Positions 48,131 through 60,868 of a DNA stretch of 64,000 bases are shown piece by piece (within the stretch, counting starts at the first letter, position 1; each line of letters begins with the position of its first letter). Source of the stretch: Rhodeus uyekii. Taxonomy: Eukaryota > Chordata > Actinopteri > Cypriniformes > Acheilognathidae. Under the pieces are notes generated by a model. It saw only the letters and a list, made by a program, of their open reading frames with translations, had not been told where the DNA came from and did not search any database. Where the stretch lies: NCBI GenBank assembly GCA_037043235.1, contig JAWRVZ010000038.1, positions 682,001 to 746,000 on the forward strand, written 5' to 3'. The translations under genes were made by a program, and so were the position numbers.

Positions 48131-48981
48131 TTTTGCAATCTCCAAACTTTGTAATGTTTATACTGAGATGTACAATACAAAATGAAACCATAAAATTTTT
48201 ATTATTTGTCTACTTTCTTCTTCTTCTTATTATTACTATTATTTATATTTAAACAAAACTTGTTATGAATATACATGAATACGTATGCACTTACATACAT
48301 ACATAGGTGTACTGTATATGTATACAATAAATATGAATGCAAGCCAAGACAAAAAGTCTACTTTATTTCTTTATACAATATAGATTATTTCACAGCAGCA
48401 TCACAATAGAAACAAATTCAGCTGTAAAGCAGCTCTAACAAGTCAATAGTGTTGTTAATACAGTATAATACAATTATACAGTTCAAGTCAGTTCAGTGCT
48501 GATTCAGGTCAGATCTATAACTGTAAAATTCATCAGCTGTGCATACATACTGTATATAGAGTGCATTTGTGCATATGTATGTGCGTTATAACTCCACTGC
48601 ACTCTGAACAAACAAAAGACACAAGATTGGGTTTTATATGTTTCACATCTGAGTGTAATTTGGCTAATAATATTATGTAAAATTTTAGAAGAGTTAAAAT
48701 AGTTTTGAATGAAGTGTTTGCTTTTGCAAGAGATGTGTAATGTCGTTCAATGATATGGAGGCACAGTCTCAAAAACTTTGTGTAAGCATTTTTGAAATTA
48801 TGTAAATAAATATTATAAACACTATTCGTATATTATTTTTGTATTCTGACAGGTGTTTCAAATTTGTGCAAATAATTTCAGTTTCACTGCTTATACTGTT
48901 GTTATTTCCAGCTCTCATGTTTGCTGAGACGTCTCAATAAAGGTCATTGTGGGAGAAGGAAATTCCAGATGTCCACACATG

Positions 48982-49040
<59 letters not shown>
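48982..49040. repeat. Compound (CT)n-(GT)n microsatellite
   Basis: About 27 bp of CT is followed directly by about 30 bp of GT. Confidence 0.95.
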
Positions 49041-49042
<2 letters not shown>

Positions 49043-49559
49043 AGGTTTGGCTATAAAAGTAATATAATCAAAATGTCAAATTTAAATATTGTTAAAAATG
49101 CTATCACACTGACCTCTCAACAGTACATCTCTTTTTCTGCATTTCGAGGCACACAACACAACAACACCTTACCTGAGCCAATCAGTAGCAAGGAACCTTG
49201 ACCGCGTGATCGCCAACAAAGTAAGTTGCCATCCATAATAATATAGTTGCAGAGAGAAACACTGATAAATAAGTTTTTATGTCCGTGATAACTTTGTATA
49301 TCTATGCGTGTAGAAACCCTTAGTTTCAACTTCATTATCATCTCTTTATTAGTACATTTCCCGAGTTACATTGTACCGTTTTGTTTTGTATGGCTTATAT
49401 TTAACTGAAAAGGTTGCTGTAAACAATCTGTTGTGCGCATGCGCCCTCACAGCCCCACAGCCCCACGAGCGGCGCGTACACATGGAGAAGTTGGTTTTGA
49501 CCCGATAAAATGGTTTCTCAGACAATAAATCAATTATTAGCTAAACTACAAATTCAGAC

Positions 49560-49868
49560 TGTTAAACTCTCAAGCAACAGCTCACTTGTTCAGTTTCTTG
49601 TTGCCAAAATAAAAAATAAAATAAGACTTCTTGACAACGAATTTTACACAAGACATTTTTTTTAAATTCCCAAATAAGAGCTAACTGACAACTGAAAATG
49701 TTTTCAGAATAATTTGATGAATAAAAAGTCTGAACAGTAAACATACATAAAATATAAATAATTTGTAACATTATAAATGTTTATGTTGTTACTTTTGATC
49801 AATTTAATGTTTAAGTTTCTTTAAAAAATAAAATCTTACTAGCCACAAACTTTTGAATAGTATAGCAA
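49560..49868. repeat. Teleost TTTGGGGTC-family repeat, diverged
   Basis: TTGTAACATTATAAATGTTT, TTACTTTTGATCAATTTAAT and the end CACAAACTTTTGAATAGTA follow the order seen at 55.5-56.1 kb. It is an old copy with the left end lost. Confidence 0.65.
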
Positions 49869-51255
49869 ATAGATAAAATTTTTATGACTTTTATGGTTTA
49901 CGTACAGTTCAATCTACCAAAATAGTTGATTCTCCTATTCCCTGCAGCATGTGCATGACCTTCAAAGTATTAGACATTATTTCTTATATGATCTGTATAA
50001 CAAAGCAGAGCTCATGATGACAGGCAGTTTTTTTTTCAGCATACCAAAATGCTCTTCTTGACAAACACATAAACAAACTACATGTGGTTTGAATCAGTCT
50101 TTCCTGCTTCACAACATACTAAGGCTGACTTCATATCTCTTTTATTGTTAATCTGAAGAGATTATACATTTATTCAGTCATATTCAAGGGTTCTTAGTCA
50201 CTAAATGAACAAATAAACACTGACCAATTCAAGCCAGAAATTAACAATGACGGTGTAAAGTAACAATGGATCATTGTATGAATCATTAGTAGCAATGAAT
50301 CTATTAGATTAACAGTTGAAGTACAAAATGAACTGAAACTTTCAAATCTTTTTTTGAAGGTAAATACCGCATACAGTTTTGGTCTGCGGAATTTCTCCCA
50401 TATGTATGAATGGCAGAGGAAGTGTGAACTAATATAGTCAGATTATATAACACCTGCTTCTTATGAAAAGAGAAGTATGCTGTATTTATTTCCTTCTCAA
50501 ACACTTTTTAAAGGAATGACTAGACACCAGATGTGACTGAAACATTAACACTTTCATCACTTCTTGCTATGATGTAATACAACTGGCTTAAACTCGTAAT
50601 AAACCGGATCAGATGGGCATCTGGTTTCACAGGCATTGAGTGTTTTCATTCCCAACCTGAGACTTGTCACATTTATCACCTCTCATTAAATACCATTTAA
50701 CCTGAATCATTAGCTGGTAATAATAAAAGTTAAGCGTCATTGTGATACCAAGTAGAAAACTGTAGTAGACCGAAACTGATAGTCAAGAACATTTAGTACT
50801 GTAAGCCTACACTACCCTTAAAGAGTTTGAGGTCAGCAACACTTTACATCCACTTAATGCATCCTTGTTAAAGTAACTGAAGTATCATGCAACTTTCTAT
50901 ACTAATGCTGAAACTCAGTGTTATAGGAATAACATCTCACATGGAAAAGTCATTGCAATGGGACCAAATTAAAGGCAGGCCTTTTTAACTTAAGTCAATA
51001 CTAACATGCATGGAACCCAAAACCTATAGAAACTTGGTTTCTCTCGATTACTGGGAAAGATGGAATGTATCTGCCATTTAGTTTTTTAGTTTTGAAACGT
51101 TAGTTATCAGCTGCCTCAATTAATGTGAAGTATTCAAATGCGCAATAACATTTAAAAGTTAAATGTAAAAAAGCTAGCTAGCAAATATTAGCATAAACCT
51201 TTGAAAGCTCAAATTAAAGTCTGAGAACACAAGTTCAGATCCCAGAGGTTTCTGT

Positions 51256-51261
51256 TTTATT
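51256..51261 (-). terminator. fth1: fth1 polyadenylation signal
   Basis: TTTATT on the plus strand is AATAAA in gene sense, about 250 nt past the fth1 stop codon, which gives a 3' UTR of typical ferritin length. Confidence 0.7.
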
Positions 51262-51508
51262 GATTTGGAGCATAATTTCATTGAGGAATCACAACACATG
51301 CAGGTAGGAGACAGATAAAGATGGCAATGGCTTATAAGTTGTGCAACTTTAAACAGCAAAGCATTGAGCAAAGCAAGCTAAGAGGTTTCTCTGCTTTAAT
51401 AACTGGACGGAGCTTGACCAGTCAGTCAAACGACAAAAAGTTATGGCATGTAGGGAATTAAACGCTTGTATAGCTAGCTAATCAGAGATGGAGCACTAGA
51501 TGGAGCCT

Positions 51509-53383
51509 TTAGCTGCTCTCCTTCCCAAGCGTGAGTTTGTCGAACATGTACTCTGCCATGCCGTTCTGGGGGGCGCCCATGCGGCGCAGGTTGGTCACCC
51601 AGTCCCCAAGTTCTTTGATGGACTTCACCTGCTCGTCCAAGTAGTGTGTCTCAATGAAATCGCACATCTGTAAGAAACAAGGGTGTGGTTAGAACCATCT
51701 TTGTTTGCGAGTGAAAGTCCGGTTAACTGCGGTTGCAGACTCACGTGAGGGTCGTTGTGCTGGGAGGACAGCTTATGCAGCTCCAGGAGGGAGTGATTCA
51801 CGCTCTTCTCCAGCTGCAGGGCACATTCCAGGGCTTCCACGCCACTTCCCCACTCATCCTTTTCCGGTTTCTGTCACACGTAAACAAAAAAGGTAACGTG
51901 ACCAGAGTAAAATCTTATTACAGTACAAATAAATGTAGTAACCCAGTAATGACATCACAATAAGTTCTTATGTCAAATCAATAAAAAGCATTGAATATTT
52001 TTAACAATACAGAGAATTAAATGCTTGGTCTTATTACATTTCCCTTATATACTGGAAAGGATGTATTATAGACTGGCTTCACGTGACCTTTCATTTCCCA
52101 GCAAGAAAAAATTACGGATACATTATCAGGGCATACCTAACATTTCACAATTGTATCCTTATACGTTATAAGAGTAATTTCACTTTGCAAAAGCAAGAAT
52201 GCGAAGCTTCACCATCACAAACTGAAAAAAAAAAATGCCTGCCAGTTTACAAAATGTTTAATTACACAATGCTATATAAGTTTTCACTGCTTTGATTAGG
52301 GATCCACTGATATAAAGTGTTGTAAATGCCAATTCAACTATATTTTAAAGTCGATATCCAATACATTTCAATTTAGATAGTTCGTCAAGAGCCTATTGAC
52401 AAAAACCCAAGTCTCAGAATTAAAGCCATGTCCCAAGCACAGTTATAAAAATTCTCAATTGTACGTTGCTTATGACTGCGTATGCTTGGACAACACTGGG
52501 TAGAAATGTTAATTTTGTACTTAATACACCCCCCCCCCCCCCCCCCATGCGCTTAAAAAAAAAGCGCAGCAGCCAACAAATGAATTTCTTGCAACCCGAC
52601 AAATAAGTTAAATGGGCAAAATGCGGTTAAAACTTGTGATGTCCACTAGTCAGATGCCAGGCCAACTTCCTAAAAGGGTTTCATGTAACCAACAATTTCT
52701 GCATTACCAACAAGCGTTACCACAAAATCAATACTGATCACATGATATAAAGTCACAGCGCCTGATCCGAAGAGCATTTGTGGTTGCCCATTATGCGTTT
52801 TTAACCTCACTGACAAAATGGCGCCAAATAGACGCTTACTGTCAGTTGAAGATTAGCCAGTGTGAGTTAAAGATAATAACCCCACCCCAACTCTCTCCTT
52901 CCTATCTCTGAGTCCTCGTCTTGTTCTGCTAAACAGTAACGCCATACAATGACCACACCATATAAACGTACCTTCACGTCCTGCAGAAAGATCCTCCCTC
53001 CCCTCTGGTTCTGAAACGCCATCAGTTTCTCAGCATGTTCGCGCTCTTCGTGGGACTGATGGCGAAAAAACTTTGCAAAGTTGTGCAGAGCCTGATCGTC
53101 TCGTTCAAAGTAGTACGACTACGAGAAAAAAGCAGGACAGACAATTAGCAATAAAGGACATTAAACATTAATCATTAACCAAACAAGCAAAGTTCATTCA
53201 AAAGCTGAACTCGTCGCTCTTTCCACCTAGAGCACTATATTTGACTCCATATGGGACGTTGTAACAGCCCTGGACTCTTACCATAGAGAGGTAGACGTAG
53301 GACGCGTACAGCTCCATGTTGATCTGACGGTTGACGGCCGCCTCGCAGGCCTCCTCGTAGTTCTGTCTCACCTGAGAGCTCAT
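51509..53383 (-). CDS. fth1: Ferritin heavy (middle) chain, four coding exons
   Basis: A cytosolic iron-storage subunit of the 24-mer cage that oxidises Fe(II). Coding exons are 53282-53383, 52972-53118, 51745-51870 and 51509-51667, all GT-AG bounded, each holding whole codons, giving 177 aa plus stop. Exon 1 encodes MSSQVRQNYEEACEAAVNRQ and the NMELYASY helix. The ferroxidase ligands of H chains are all present: Glu and Tyr in ELYASY, Glu-Glu and His in HEEREHAEK, Glu in ALECALQLEK and Gln in DEQVK. The three-fold channel Asp and Glu in CDFIETHY are kept. The protein ends TLGKESS. It is therefore an H/M type and not a catalytically dead L chain. A separate leader exon bears the IRE. Confidence 0.97.
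51871..52971. other. fth1 intron 3 (between second and third coding exons)
   Basis: About 1.1 kb of intron with a C-run of about 20 bp at 52527-52547 and AT-rich sequence. No repeat with clear ends and no second gene was seen. Confidence 0.6.
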
Positions 53384-54432
53384 GTTTCTGTAAGAGGACA
53401 AAGATGATCGGTCGCTTGTATAATAGGTCCCCCTCCCACGTGTTATTACTGAACACATTGTAAGCGCTCCAACTTCTGCATTCATGCATCACTGCTCACC
53501 GCAGACCCACTAATAATAGGCTATTGTCCGTTTCGGCAGGTGTTCGTCACGACCCTTTGCAAGATGCTGTAGGGGACTTAATGCATTCGAGACTGTTTGG
53601 GCTAATGTTCGGCACTCTTATTAATTTGAGTAAAAGCACAGGCTCTCATGGCACATTTCCTGGATCAAGGATTTGGCCTTCAGGCGTTTTGGCCTAGTGC
53701 TTGCAACACTAAGGTAAAAGGCTTGATCCCCAGGGAAAGCAAGAACTGATCACGAAGTCAATGCAAAGCGTCTGCTAATTACATAAACGTAAATTACCAA
53801 AAACAGCTGCCATTGAAAAAACGTTAGCAATTACGAGAATTACAGCCTCTTAAATTAGTGTAGAAAAAAACAAACCCGCCCAAACATTAAGAGCCAATCG
53901 AATAACATCAGAAAGACGAGCAATATATAGTTCACGTCACCAACAATTGATTTACGGCACACATTTCCCACCAAACTCGGTGCTGGACAGCGCCAGTCCC
54001 TATCCACTCACAATGGGAAACCAGCGTGACCAGTGAAAGAGCATTTTGTTAAATTTCTTTAGCGATTATAGCAAAACGCATCCTTTACAAGGGCGATAAC
54101 GAACACAGTGGTGAAAAAACACGAAAGTTGAAACAACAACAATATATTCGGAGCCATATGGATGAGGCGGCCATTTAAGGAGACTGTGGCCTTCAAGAAT
54201 AAAGCCATTCAAATGATCTACAGTTTCTCAGACGAATCGAATTTAGTTTTACTCGAGTCGATGTTTTTCCTTGCAGGATTACAACAATAAAACAAGAAAA
54301 GACAAAGATGGCGCATCCGCGTTTCGCTCTCTAACGATTGATGCCGCAATTTACAAAGCGAGTTACTCGAGCATCAATAAACAACCTGCTTTGAATATAT
54401 GAATCTACTTCTGATTCTGAAGGAAGACTTAC
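53384..54432. other. fth1 intron 1
   Basis: An intron of about 1.05 kb between the leader exon and the first coding exon. It contains a truncated SINE (53680-53792) and a moderately CpG-bearing sequence toward the promoter side. Confidence 0.65.
53680..53792 (+). repeat. Truncated SINE in fth1 intron 1
   Basis: GGCCTAGTGCTTGCAACACT, GGCTTGATCCCCAGGGAAAG and CAAGAACTGATCACGAAGTC follow the SINE body at 15.9 kb. The tail is cut to GCAAAGCGTCTGCTAATTAC, missing the GTAAGTCGCTTTGGAT part. It is antisense to fth1. Confidence 0.65.
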
Positions 54433-54672
54433 CTTTAGGTTGGTTTTACTGGTGTTATTCGCACAGATGGTCAACGACGTTGGTCGGCGTAGATTTTCTT
54501 TCTAAAGCAAGCGTCTTAGAACTAAAATTTCGATTATGAGCGAAAGTAAAAAGACTTGAAGCAAAGAAGTTGACTTATGGAAAAGCGAAAAGACAGTTTC
54601 GGGTTGCCGTTCAAGCACTGTTGAAGCAGGTAACCTTCAGTCCGTCCTCGTGGCTGCTGAAAAGATTATGAG
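54433..54672 (-). promoter_or_regulatory. fth1: fth1 non-coding leader exon
   Basis: The exon ends at the donor GTAAGT (54432-54427). Its start is estimated at about 30 nt below the TATA box, near 54672. It contains no ATG-led frame of note and carries the iron-responsive element about 40 nt from the predicted cap. Confidence 0.75.
54601..54630 (-). promoter_or_regulatory. fth1: Iron-responsive element (IRE) of ferritin mRNA
   Basis: On the minus strand the apical loop CAGTGC (54620-54615) is enclosed by the five-pair stem TTCAA/TTGAA, with the unpaired bulge C below (CCTGCTTCAA...). This is the canonical ferritin IRE. Iron-regulatory proteins bind it when iron is low and block 43S ribosome loading, which requires the IRE to be close to the cap, as here. 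Confidence 0.95.
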
Positions 54673-54695
54673 TTCGTCTGCTGTGGCGCAGGAGT

Positions 54696-54745
54696 TTTTA
54701 TAGGACGCGCAGATGACGTATGACGCACAACTTATGACGCAACAC
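54696..54745 (-). promoter_or_regulatory. fth1: fth1 core promoter
   Basis: TATAAAAA lies at 54703-54696 on the minus strand. Just upstream the plus strand shows TGACGTATGACGCA and then another TGACGCA, CRE/AP-1-like words of the kind found in the stress-responsive promoter region of ferritin genes. Use of these sites is inferred. Confidence 0.6.
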
Positions 54746-55544
54746 GCACGGCGCACGGATCCAACCCCTGATTACGTAAAATACAACCGGGGAGACAAAT
54801 GTCAAAAAACATACATGCGTAGCGACTATTAAAACAAAATACAGTAATATAATCTAAAATATATCGAATATAATAATTTAAAATAAATGACATTTCTTAA
54901 ATCAAGACACTGCACATTTGCTTTCAAAGATATTCCTATAATTGGTTTACAGAGTAAACACAATTATTATTATTTTTACTTTATCCTTTCATATTATATT
55001 ATCTCCTTGAAAGAGTGAAATATCTTTCTCCCCAATATCTTTCTCTTCCCCTTTCAATTTTAAATTCAAGTCACATTTTTAATTCTGATATCCAATCTTA
55101 TAAACACGTAGCAACAAGAGGAGTCCAAATGTGACTTCTGCAGTTTCTATTCAATAATTAGAGTTTTTCTTTTGGCTGTAGCGTCTACATTTGAGAAGCA
55201 CTTCATTAATGATATGCTTTGGAAGTGTCAGGCTTTAAAATGACCAAAAATTGCAGTCCTTTAAAAATACAGGGGAAGAAAAAATGTCTAGACACTTCAG
55301 CTTTGTCCTTGTACGTGTTAGTGGTGTATCTAATGAGAGGTTTGAATTCAATAGCTACACCCAGGATGTCAGGAGTAGTCTATCTGAGTATCTTGCTGAC
55401 TCAATGGTCATGTTCATCGGATTACAGGGCTTTTTTGTGCAACATAAAAAAATCCTCTGATGTCATGCCCGAAGAACAACTGTGTGTCACAATGATTTCA
55501 ATTTACACTTTAGAAATAAAGGTTGTATAACGTTTTTTAAGAAC
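54746..55544. other. Upstream flank of fth1, no gene seen
   Basis: AT-rich sequence. The overlapping open frames at 55219-55530 have no domain and no supporting signals. Confidence 0.45.
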
Positions 55545-56112
55545 CCCAAATAACCTTTCAATGATAAATTCTTAAAAACGATTTTATTTCTTTGTGTGAA
55601 GAACATTTTTTCAGCATCATTGCTCCAGTCTTCAGTCATGTGATCCATTAGAAATCATTCTAACATTTATTATTAAACAGAAATCTTTTGTAACATTATA
55701 AATGTTTTTACTATCACTTTTGATCAATGTAAAGCATCCTTGCAGAATTAAATTATTAAAGAGATAGTTCACCCAAAAATGAAAATTAATTACTCATGTC
55801 GTTCTAAACCTGTAAGACCTTTGTTTATATTCGGAAAGTAAATTAAGATATTTTTTGATGAAAATAGTTAAAATAGTCCACGTGACTACAGTGGTTCAAC
55901 CGTAATGTTATGAACTGATGAGAATAGTTTTTGTTCACAACAAAGCCGGCCAAAACCGGGGAGGCGTTCTGACGTAGAACCCAGTGATTACACTGTGTTG
56001 AAAGAAGATCTTACGGGTTTGGAATAACATGAGGGTGAGTAATTAATGACATAATTTTCATTTCTGGGTGAAATAACACTTTATCTTATTGACCTGAAAC
56101 TTTTGAATGGTA
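55545..56112. repeat. TTTGGGGTC-family repeat split by an Angel-like element
   Basis: The left piece contains TCAGTCATGTGATCCATTAG, TTATTATTAAACAGAAATC and CACTTTTGATCAATGTAAAG. The right piece resumes near 56088 with TTATTGACCTGAAACTTTTG and AATGGTAG. Between them lies the unit at 55757-56087. The pieces fit end to end as one older copy. Confidence 0.75.
55757..56087. mobile_element. Angel-like element, nested
   Basis: It begins AAAGAGATAGTTCACCCAAA and ends TTTCTGGGTGAAATAACAC followed by TTTA. The arms are partly complementary (TGAAAATTAATTACTCATG and CATGAGGGTGAGTAATTAA). The middle has an unrelated CpG-bearing segment (AAAGCCGGCCAAAACCGGGG). It is a related but distinct subfamily from that at 12.2 kb. 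Confidence 0.7.
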
Positions 56113-56789
56113 GCATACATATATATTATATTTAGATATATAATTATATTTAAATAATATATATTTTACATAATTTTCATTTTTGATATATATCTTTTTT
56201 TAAATATATATAATTTTTTATTTATTTTTATTTATTTATATATTAATGCTTGCCAAAACAAGACAGTAACAGTATAGTGGATCATATGATCACTAGCCAC
56301 TGGAAACGTGATATTATAAACTGCTGAAACAGTTAACCAAATTGTCTATTATTCACTCCTTCCATTGGCCAATCCAGTTTTACAGTCAACAGGAACATGT
56401 AGTATGACGTAACATGGTGGATACCAATGATTTCCAGAACTTGTTAATGTTGTTGAAAATTCGGTTGTGTAACAATAAATGTCTGAGTCAGAGATGCAAG
56501 TGGCAATAGAATGGCAATGTTTAAGCCTTTTTTTATATCCCAAAAAACATTATATAACATAAAGTTTTACCTTCCTGCATGCATAATATCTTCATATGCC
56601 TTGACTTGTCATATATCTTGAGCGAAGGTCATTTTACCAATCTTACACAATCCAAGAATTGTTACCGAAGATTTGTAAAGAAAAGAAAAAAAGAAAAGAA
56701 CAGAATGTGAAGACACAGATCGCACTGTCTTTGTCTGAACAAACGTAACCGATGTAATCGTAACCCTTCCCAAAAGTGTTGAACTTCAA

Positions 56790-57670
56790 GATCATTGTAT
56801 GAAGTATACTTTGGTAAAGTTCAAGTATATTTTTAAGTATACATTATTTAGTAAGTATACTAATATCAATGTACTTAGTAGTAGTAAACTAAATTGGCCC
56901 CCTTTTAGTATATAAAAGTGTTTAAGTGTACTATGAGTGTAATAGTGGTAAACTTTAAGGGCACAACTAGTTCACAAATACATTTCTCATTTGTACTGCA
57001 TCTGTACTGCAAGTGAACTTATAAGCTATTTTAATACTTGTAATACTTTTTTCTTAGTTTATGAAAGTACACGTCGAAGTACTCACAGTAAACTACTTGT
57101 TTAGTAGTTTTATACTGTTTGTATACTTGTTAGTTTCCTTTAAGTGAACATAACATCATACTTATAGTTTACTATATATATTGTATATTATATTATATAT
57201 TATGTACTATAAATTATATACATTATGTTTGTACTTTAAGCGACTTACAATTTAAGTTACAATCTGACTTACAAAGCGACTTACAATTTGAGGAGTACAG
57301 AAAGCGATTTGTCCTGAAGATACAAAAGTACATAAGGGGGCTTACAATACAAAGTTTTGAATATTACATACACAAGTAGTAAAAGCATGAAGAACAGAAG
57401 GAGTAAGACAATTTTATGAATCAATATTTTCAAAAAATGTAAGTTTATAAAACTATGTGAAAAAAATTATTTAATAGGCTACTCAATCAAAAGATTAAAC
57501 ACAGCTACAAGCCAAGTATACTTAATATACTTAATTATTTTTTAAAGTATATCTCGATCAAAAGATTGAGTACATGTGTAGTCCAAATATACTTGGACCT
57601 TTCTGTCAGTATAAGTAAGTATTTTTCTGAGAAGTGTATAAAAAGTAGACTGAAAGTAAACTTTCTTATT
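56790..57670. repeat. AGTATACTT-rich repeat interrupted by an L2 tail
   Basis: Words such as AGTATACTTTGGTAAAG, AAGTATACATT and AAGTATACTTAATATAC fill the block, with the same vocabulary as 45290-45425. It is broken at 57236-57365 by an L2 3' fragment. Confidence 0.5.
57236..57365 (-). repeat. L2 LINE 3'-end fragment
   Basis: On the minus strand it reads AAAACTTTGTATTGTAAGC, then ATGTACTTTTGTATCTTCAG and GACAAATCGCTTTCTG, then CCTCAAATTGTAAGTCGCTT. This lines up with 25848-25925 of the LINE in slc25a22. A partial duplication of the GCGACTTACAATTT end is visible. Confidence 0.7.
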
Positions 57671-59210
57671 TTTACACTTTATAACTTTTTTTTTTCTAGG
57701 GAAATGTATATTATCTCATTATATTGTTCTCACTCATGGCACTGCCTTCCATAAACTAAATTCCAGGGCAAGGAAATTAGAAGCATGTACAAAATTATTA
57801 AATTTAATGAAACCACTTTGTGACACTTATTGTCATTATTTTCATTTTGTATGAATCATCAATTCTTTTGCAGGTTTCACTAAGGAATGATGAATCCTTT
57901 TAAAGCTATAATCATTTAATAAATATATAAGTACTCGTTGTGCATGACATGTGGTTTTGCAAAGATTTAGAAATAAGCAGAGGAAACAGAGAGTGTTTTT
58001 TAATGACTGGTTCTGGAAACATTTTAACCCCTTAATTTTCTCCACAAGCACTTGAAAAAATTCAGATAAACAAGTTGTATATGGGAAAAGCCAAAGGAAC
58101 AAGACAATACTGTATGTTAGTTTTAGTTTGGTTTGGTTTTGTTCTGTTCCTGTTTTCCTGTTGCCAGTCAGTGTTAGTTTATCTGACTACTGATTATGTT
58201 CTTGTTTGTTTCTACAGTTACCCAGTAGGTTTAGCTGTGTGTCATTTAGCTAATGATTAGTTTGATTTCCTTTGTCCAGTCTATGTACTATAGTGTTTCT
58301 GTTGCTCATGTTCAGTTCCCTTTTACACTTTTGTTTACGCTAGTTTTCTGCTCGTGATCTCCTGCGTGTTTATTTCGATTTGTTAATGAAGACTGGAAAC
58401 TTCTTTGTTTCATTGTGCAATTTTGATATTACAGATATAATGCAATTACCCAACCCACAAACAAACTGTGAAACTATGAACTGAATAGTGTTGTAGTGAA
58501 GTAATGCAAGTAGTGTAGATAAACTCAATTAAAGCATTCACAGTTATTTTACAGCATTATTCTGCTTTAACAGGTTTTCACTGGGGTTTTTTCTATTCCT
58601 GATTGGCAAACAAAACATCTACACAAAAGTAGCAGTATGAGAGTGGCTGGACTTTCATTTCTGGGCCACTAAACTTTCTATGAGAGGCAGTAGTTACTAA
58701 CTTTGTGGATCTTGGCGAAAACAGCAATGTTATTCTCATTAGGTTTAGTCAACAGACATAAATGTACTTTTTCACAACTCAGATCATGTCCTCAACCCAG
58801 ATCAACAACAAAGTGTATGTTTTTTTAAATGACTGAATAAAAGGATTTTTCAATGCCCAATAGATACCAACACTGATATCTGAAGAACAGGGCAACCACC
58901 AATGGCCAATGTACAGTACAAATAAAACGGCTATAGGGATAAAGATATAGGGACATAGATATAAGGATATAAGGATATAGATCAATATGTAGATTCATGT
59001 TGTGTTACACATTAATGAATAAACAGCTAAGATTAATAAAATAAAATAAAACATAAAATACTTTACATAGATAATTAAGAGACAGACAGAAACACTTGAA
59101 TGAAAAATAGTTGCTAGAGAAAATTATTAGTACTATGTCCGACATCTAGTGGTGATATTATGAAGTTACGGGTTAGAAAAAGTCATTCTCAAAATTAACT
59201 TTCACTTTGA
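57671..59210. other. Intergenic, no gene seen
   Basis: AT-rich DNA without recognisable exons. 58100-58260 is GT-rich with no clear element ends. Confidence 0.45.
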
Positions 59211-59563
<353 letters not shown>

Positions 59564-59565
59564 TA

Positions 59566-60443
59566 CCGTATTTATTCGAGTATAACGCGCAAATTTTTCT
59601 ACCAAAAAAATAAATCAAAGTTAGGGATGCGCGTTATGCACGAGGGCTGGGCTGGGGTGGGGTTTGTTTTGACGGCCGGTCCTTTGAGGGCGCCGGCGAA
59701 TTGTGAGTTCGCGCTGCGCATTTTACAGGCTGTTTAAGTAGCAATATATGCATGAAATAAAAGGCAGATTCGTGAGTGCAATTCAGCAACTGTATTCAAA
59801 CATAAACCGCGGCAACAACCGCAACATAGCCCAAAGCAATCGATTGCCGATTGCATGATACATTACATCCCGTAACACAGGCTGCAGCCTTTCACTGTAC
59901 GTGAGGGCGAAGAAAAAAAACATCCCCTCGCCGCTTCATTTCCTCACCCACACGTTACGGAGAAGACAAGCATTTTGTGTTTTTTGTGAAGACAGGCATC
60001 AGCAATAAAATGGACGGCACAGAAGACGACCTGCTGTGGAATTCAGATGCAGAAGAAAGCGAAGAAACCGGAGAAAAAGATGTTCCTGCCAACTGGGACA
60101 CTGATGAAAAATTAACTCCAGAAGAATGGGAGCAACTCTTTAGTGTCTCTGATGAGGAATCTGACGTCGAAGGGTTTTAAATAAATATTTTTACCGGTAA
60201 TTCTCTTTCGGTATTGTGTTCATTACTTTATGTTGTCAATAAATATATGTTATATATTTTATATAAGTTATATAAGTATATGTTATACAATAAATAAATG
60301 TTTTTTATCATGGCTGCACGTGTTCAACAACGTTTTTTGTCAATTACAATGCTTGGTGTGAAACAAAATTTTATACCGATTTTTAATCGAAAATTAGGGG
60401 TGCGCGTTATACACGTGTGCGCGATATACTCGAATAAATACGG
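59566..60443 (+). mobile_element. Pogo-like DNA transposon deletion derivative inside a GATA/GACA array
   Basis: The ends are CCGTATTTATTCGAGTATA on the left and its inverse TATACTCGAATAAATACGG on the right. The match extends to 26 bp with one mismatch. TA flanks both ends (59564-59565, 60444-60445), as for Tc1/mariner/pogo insertions. A further word, TGCGCGTTATRCACG, occurs once near each end in direct orientation. The 878-bp unit contains only the transposase C-terminal tail with an AATAAA downstream, so it is a non-autonomous derivative. GATA/GACA repeats continue on both sides. Confidence 0.8.
59968..60180 (+). pseudogene. Pogo-type transposase C-terminal tail
   Basis: The open frame reads FFVKTGISNKMDGTEDDLLW followed by an acidic stretch and ends EEWEQLFSVSDEESDVEGF at a TAA. 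A C-terminal run of GIS-N-x-x-DGTEDD followed by acidic residues is what I recall from CENP-B/Tigger/pogo-type transposases in vertebrates. DNA-binding and DDE domains are absent. An internal ATG at 60010 in a good context (AAAATGG) could start a 56-residue acidic peptide. That any protein is made is speculative. Confidence 0.5.

Positions 60444-60868
<425 letters not shown>

Larger units (their letters stand above)
48131..51255. other. saa-fth1 intergenic interval, no gene seen
   Basis: No coding exon was recognised. It has a (CT)n-(GT)n tract (48982-49040), a TTTGGGGTC-family copy (49560-49868), a small CpG-bearing patch near 49430-49490 and otherwise AT-rich sequence. Confidence 0.5.

Noticed and set aside
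53198..53492. Longer ferritin start with an N-terminal extension upstream of MSSQV
   Set aside because: The extension runs across the splice acceptor ending at 53388; the ATG at 53383 follows the acceptor and gives the usual 177-residue protein.
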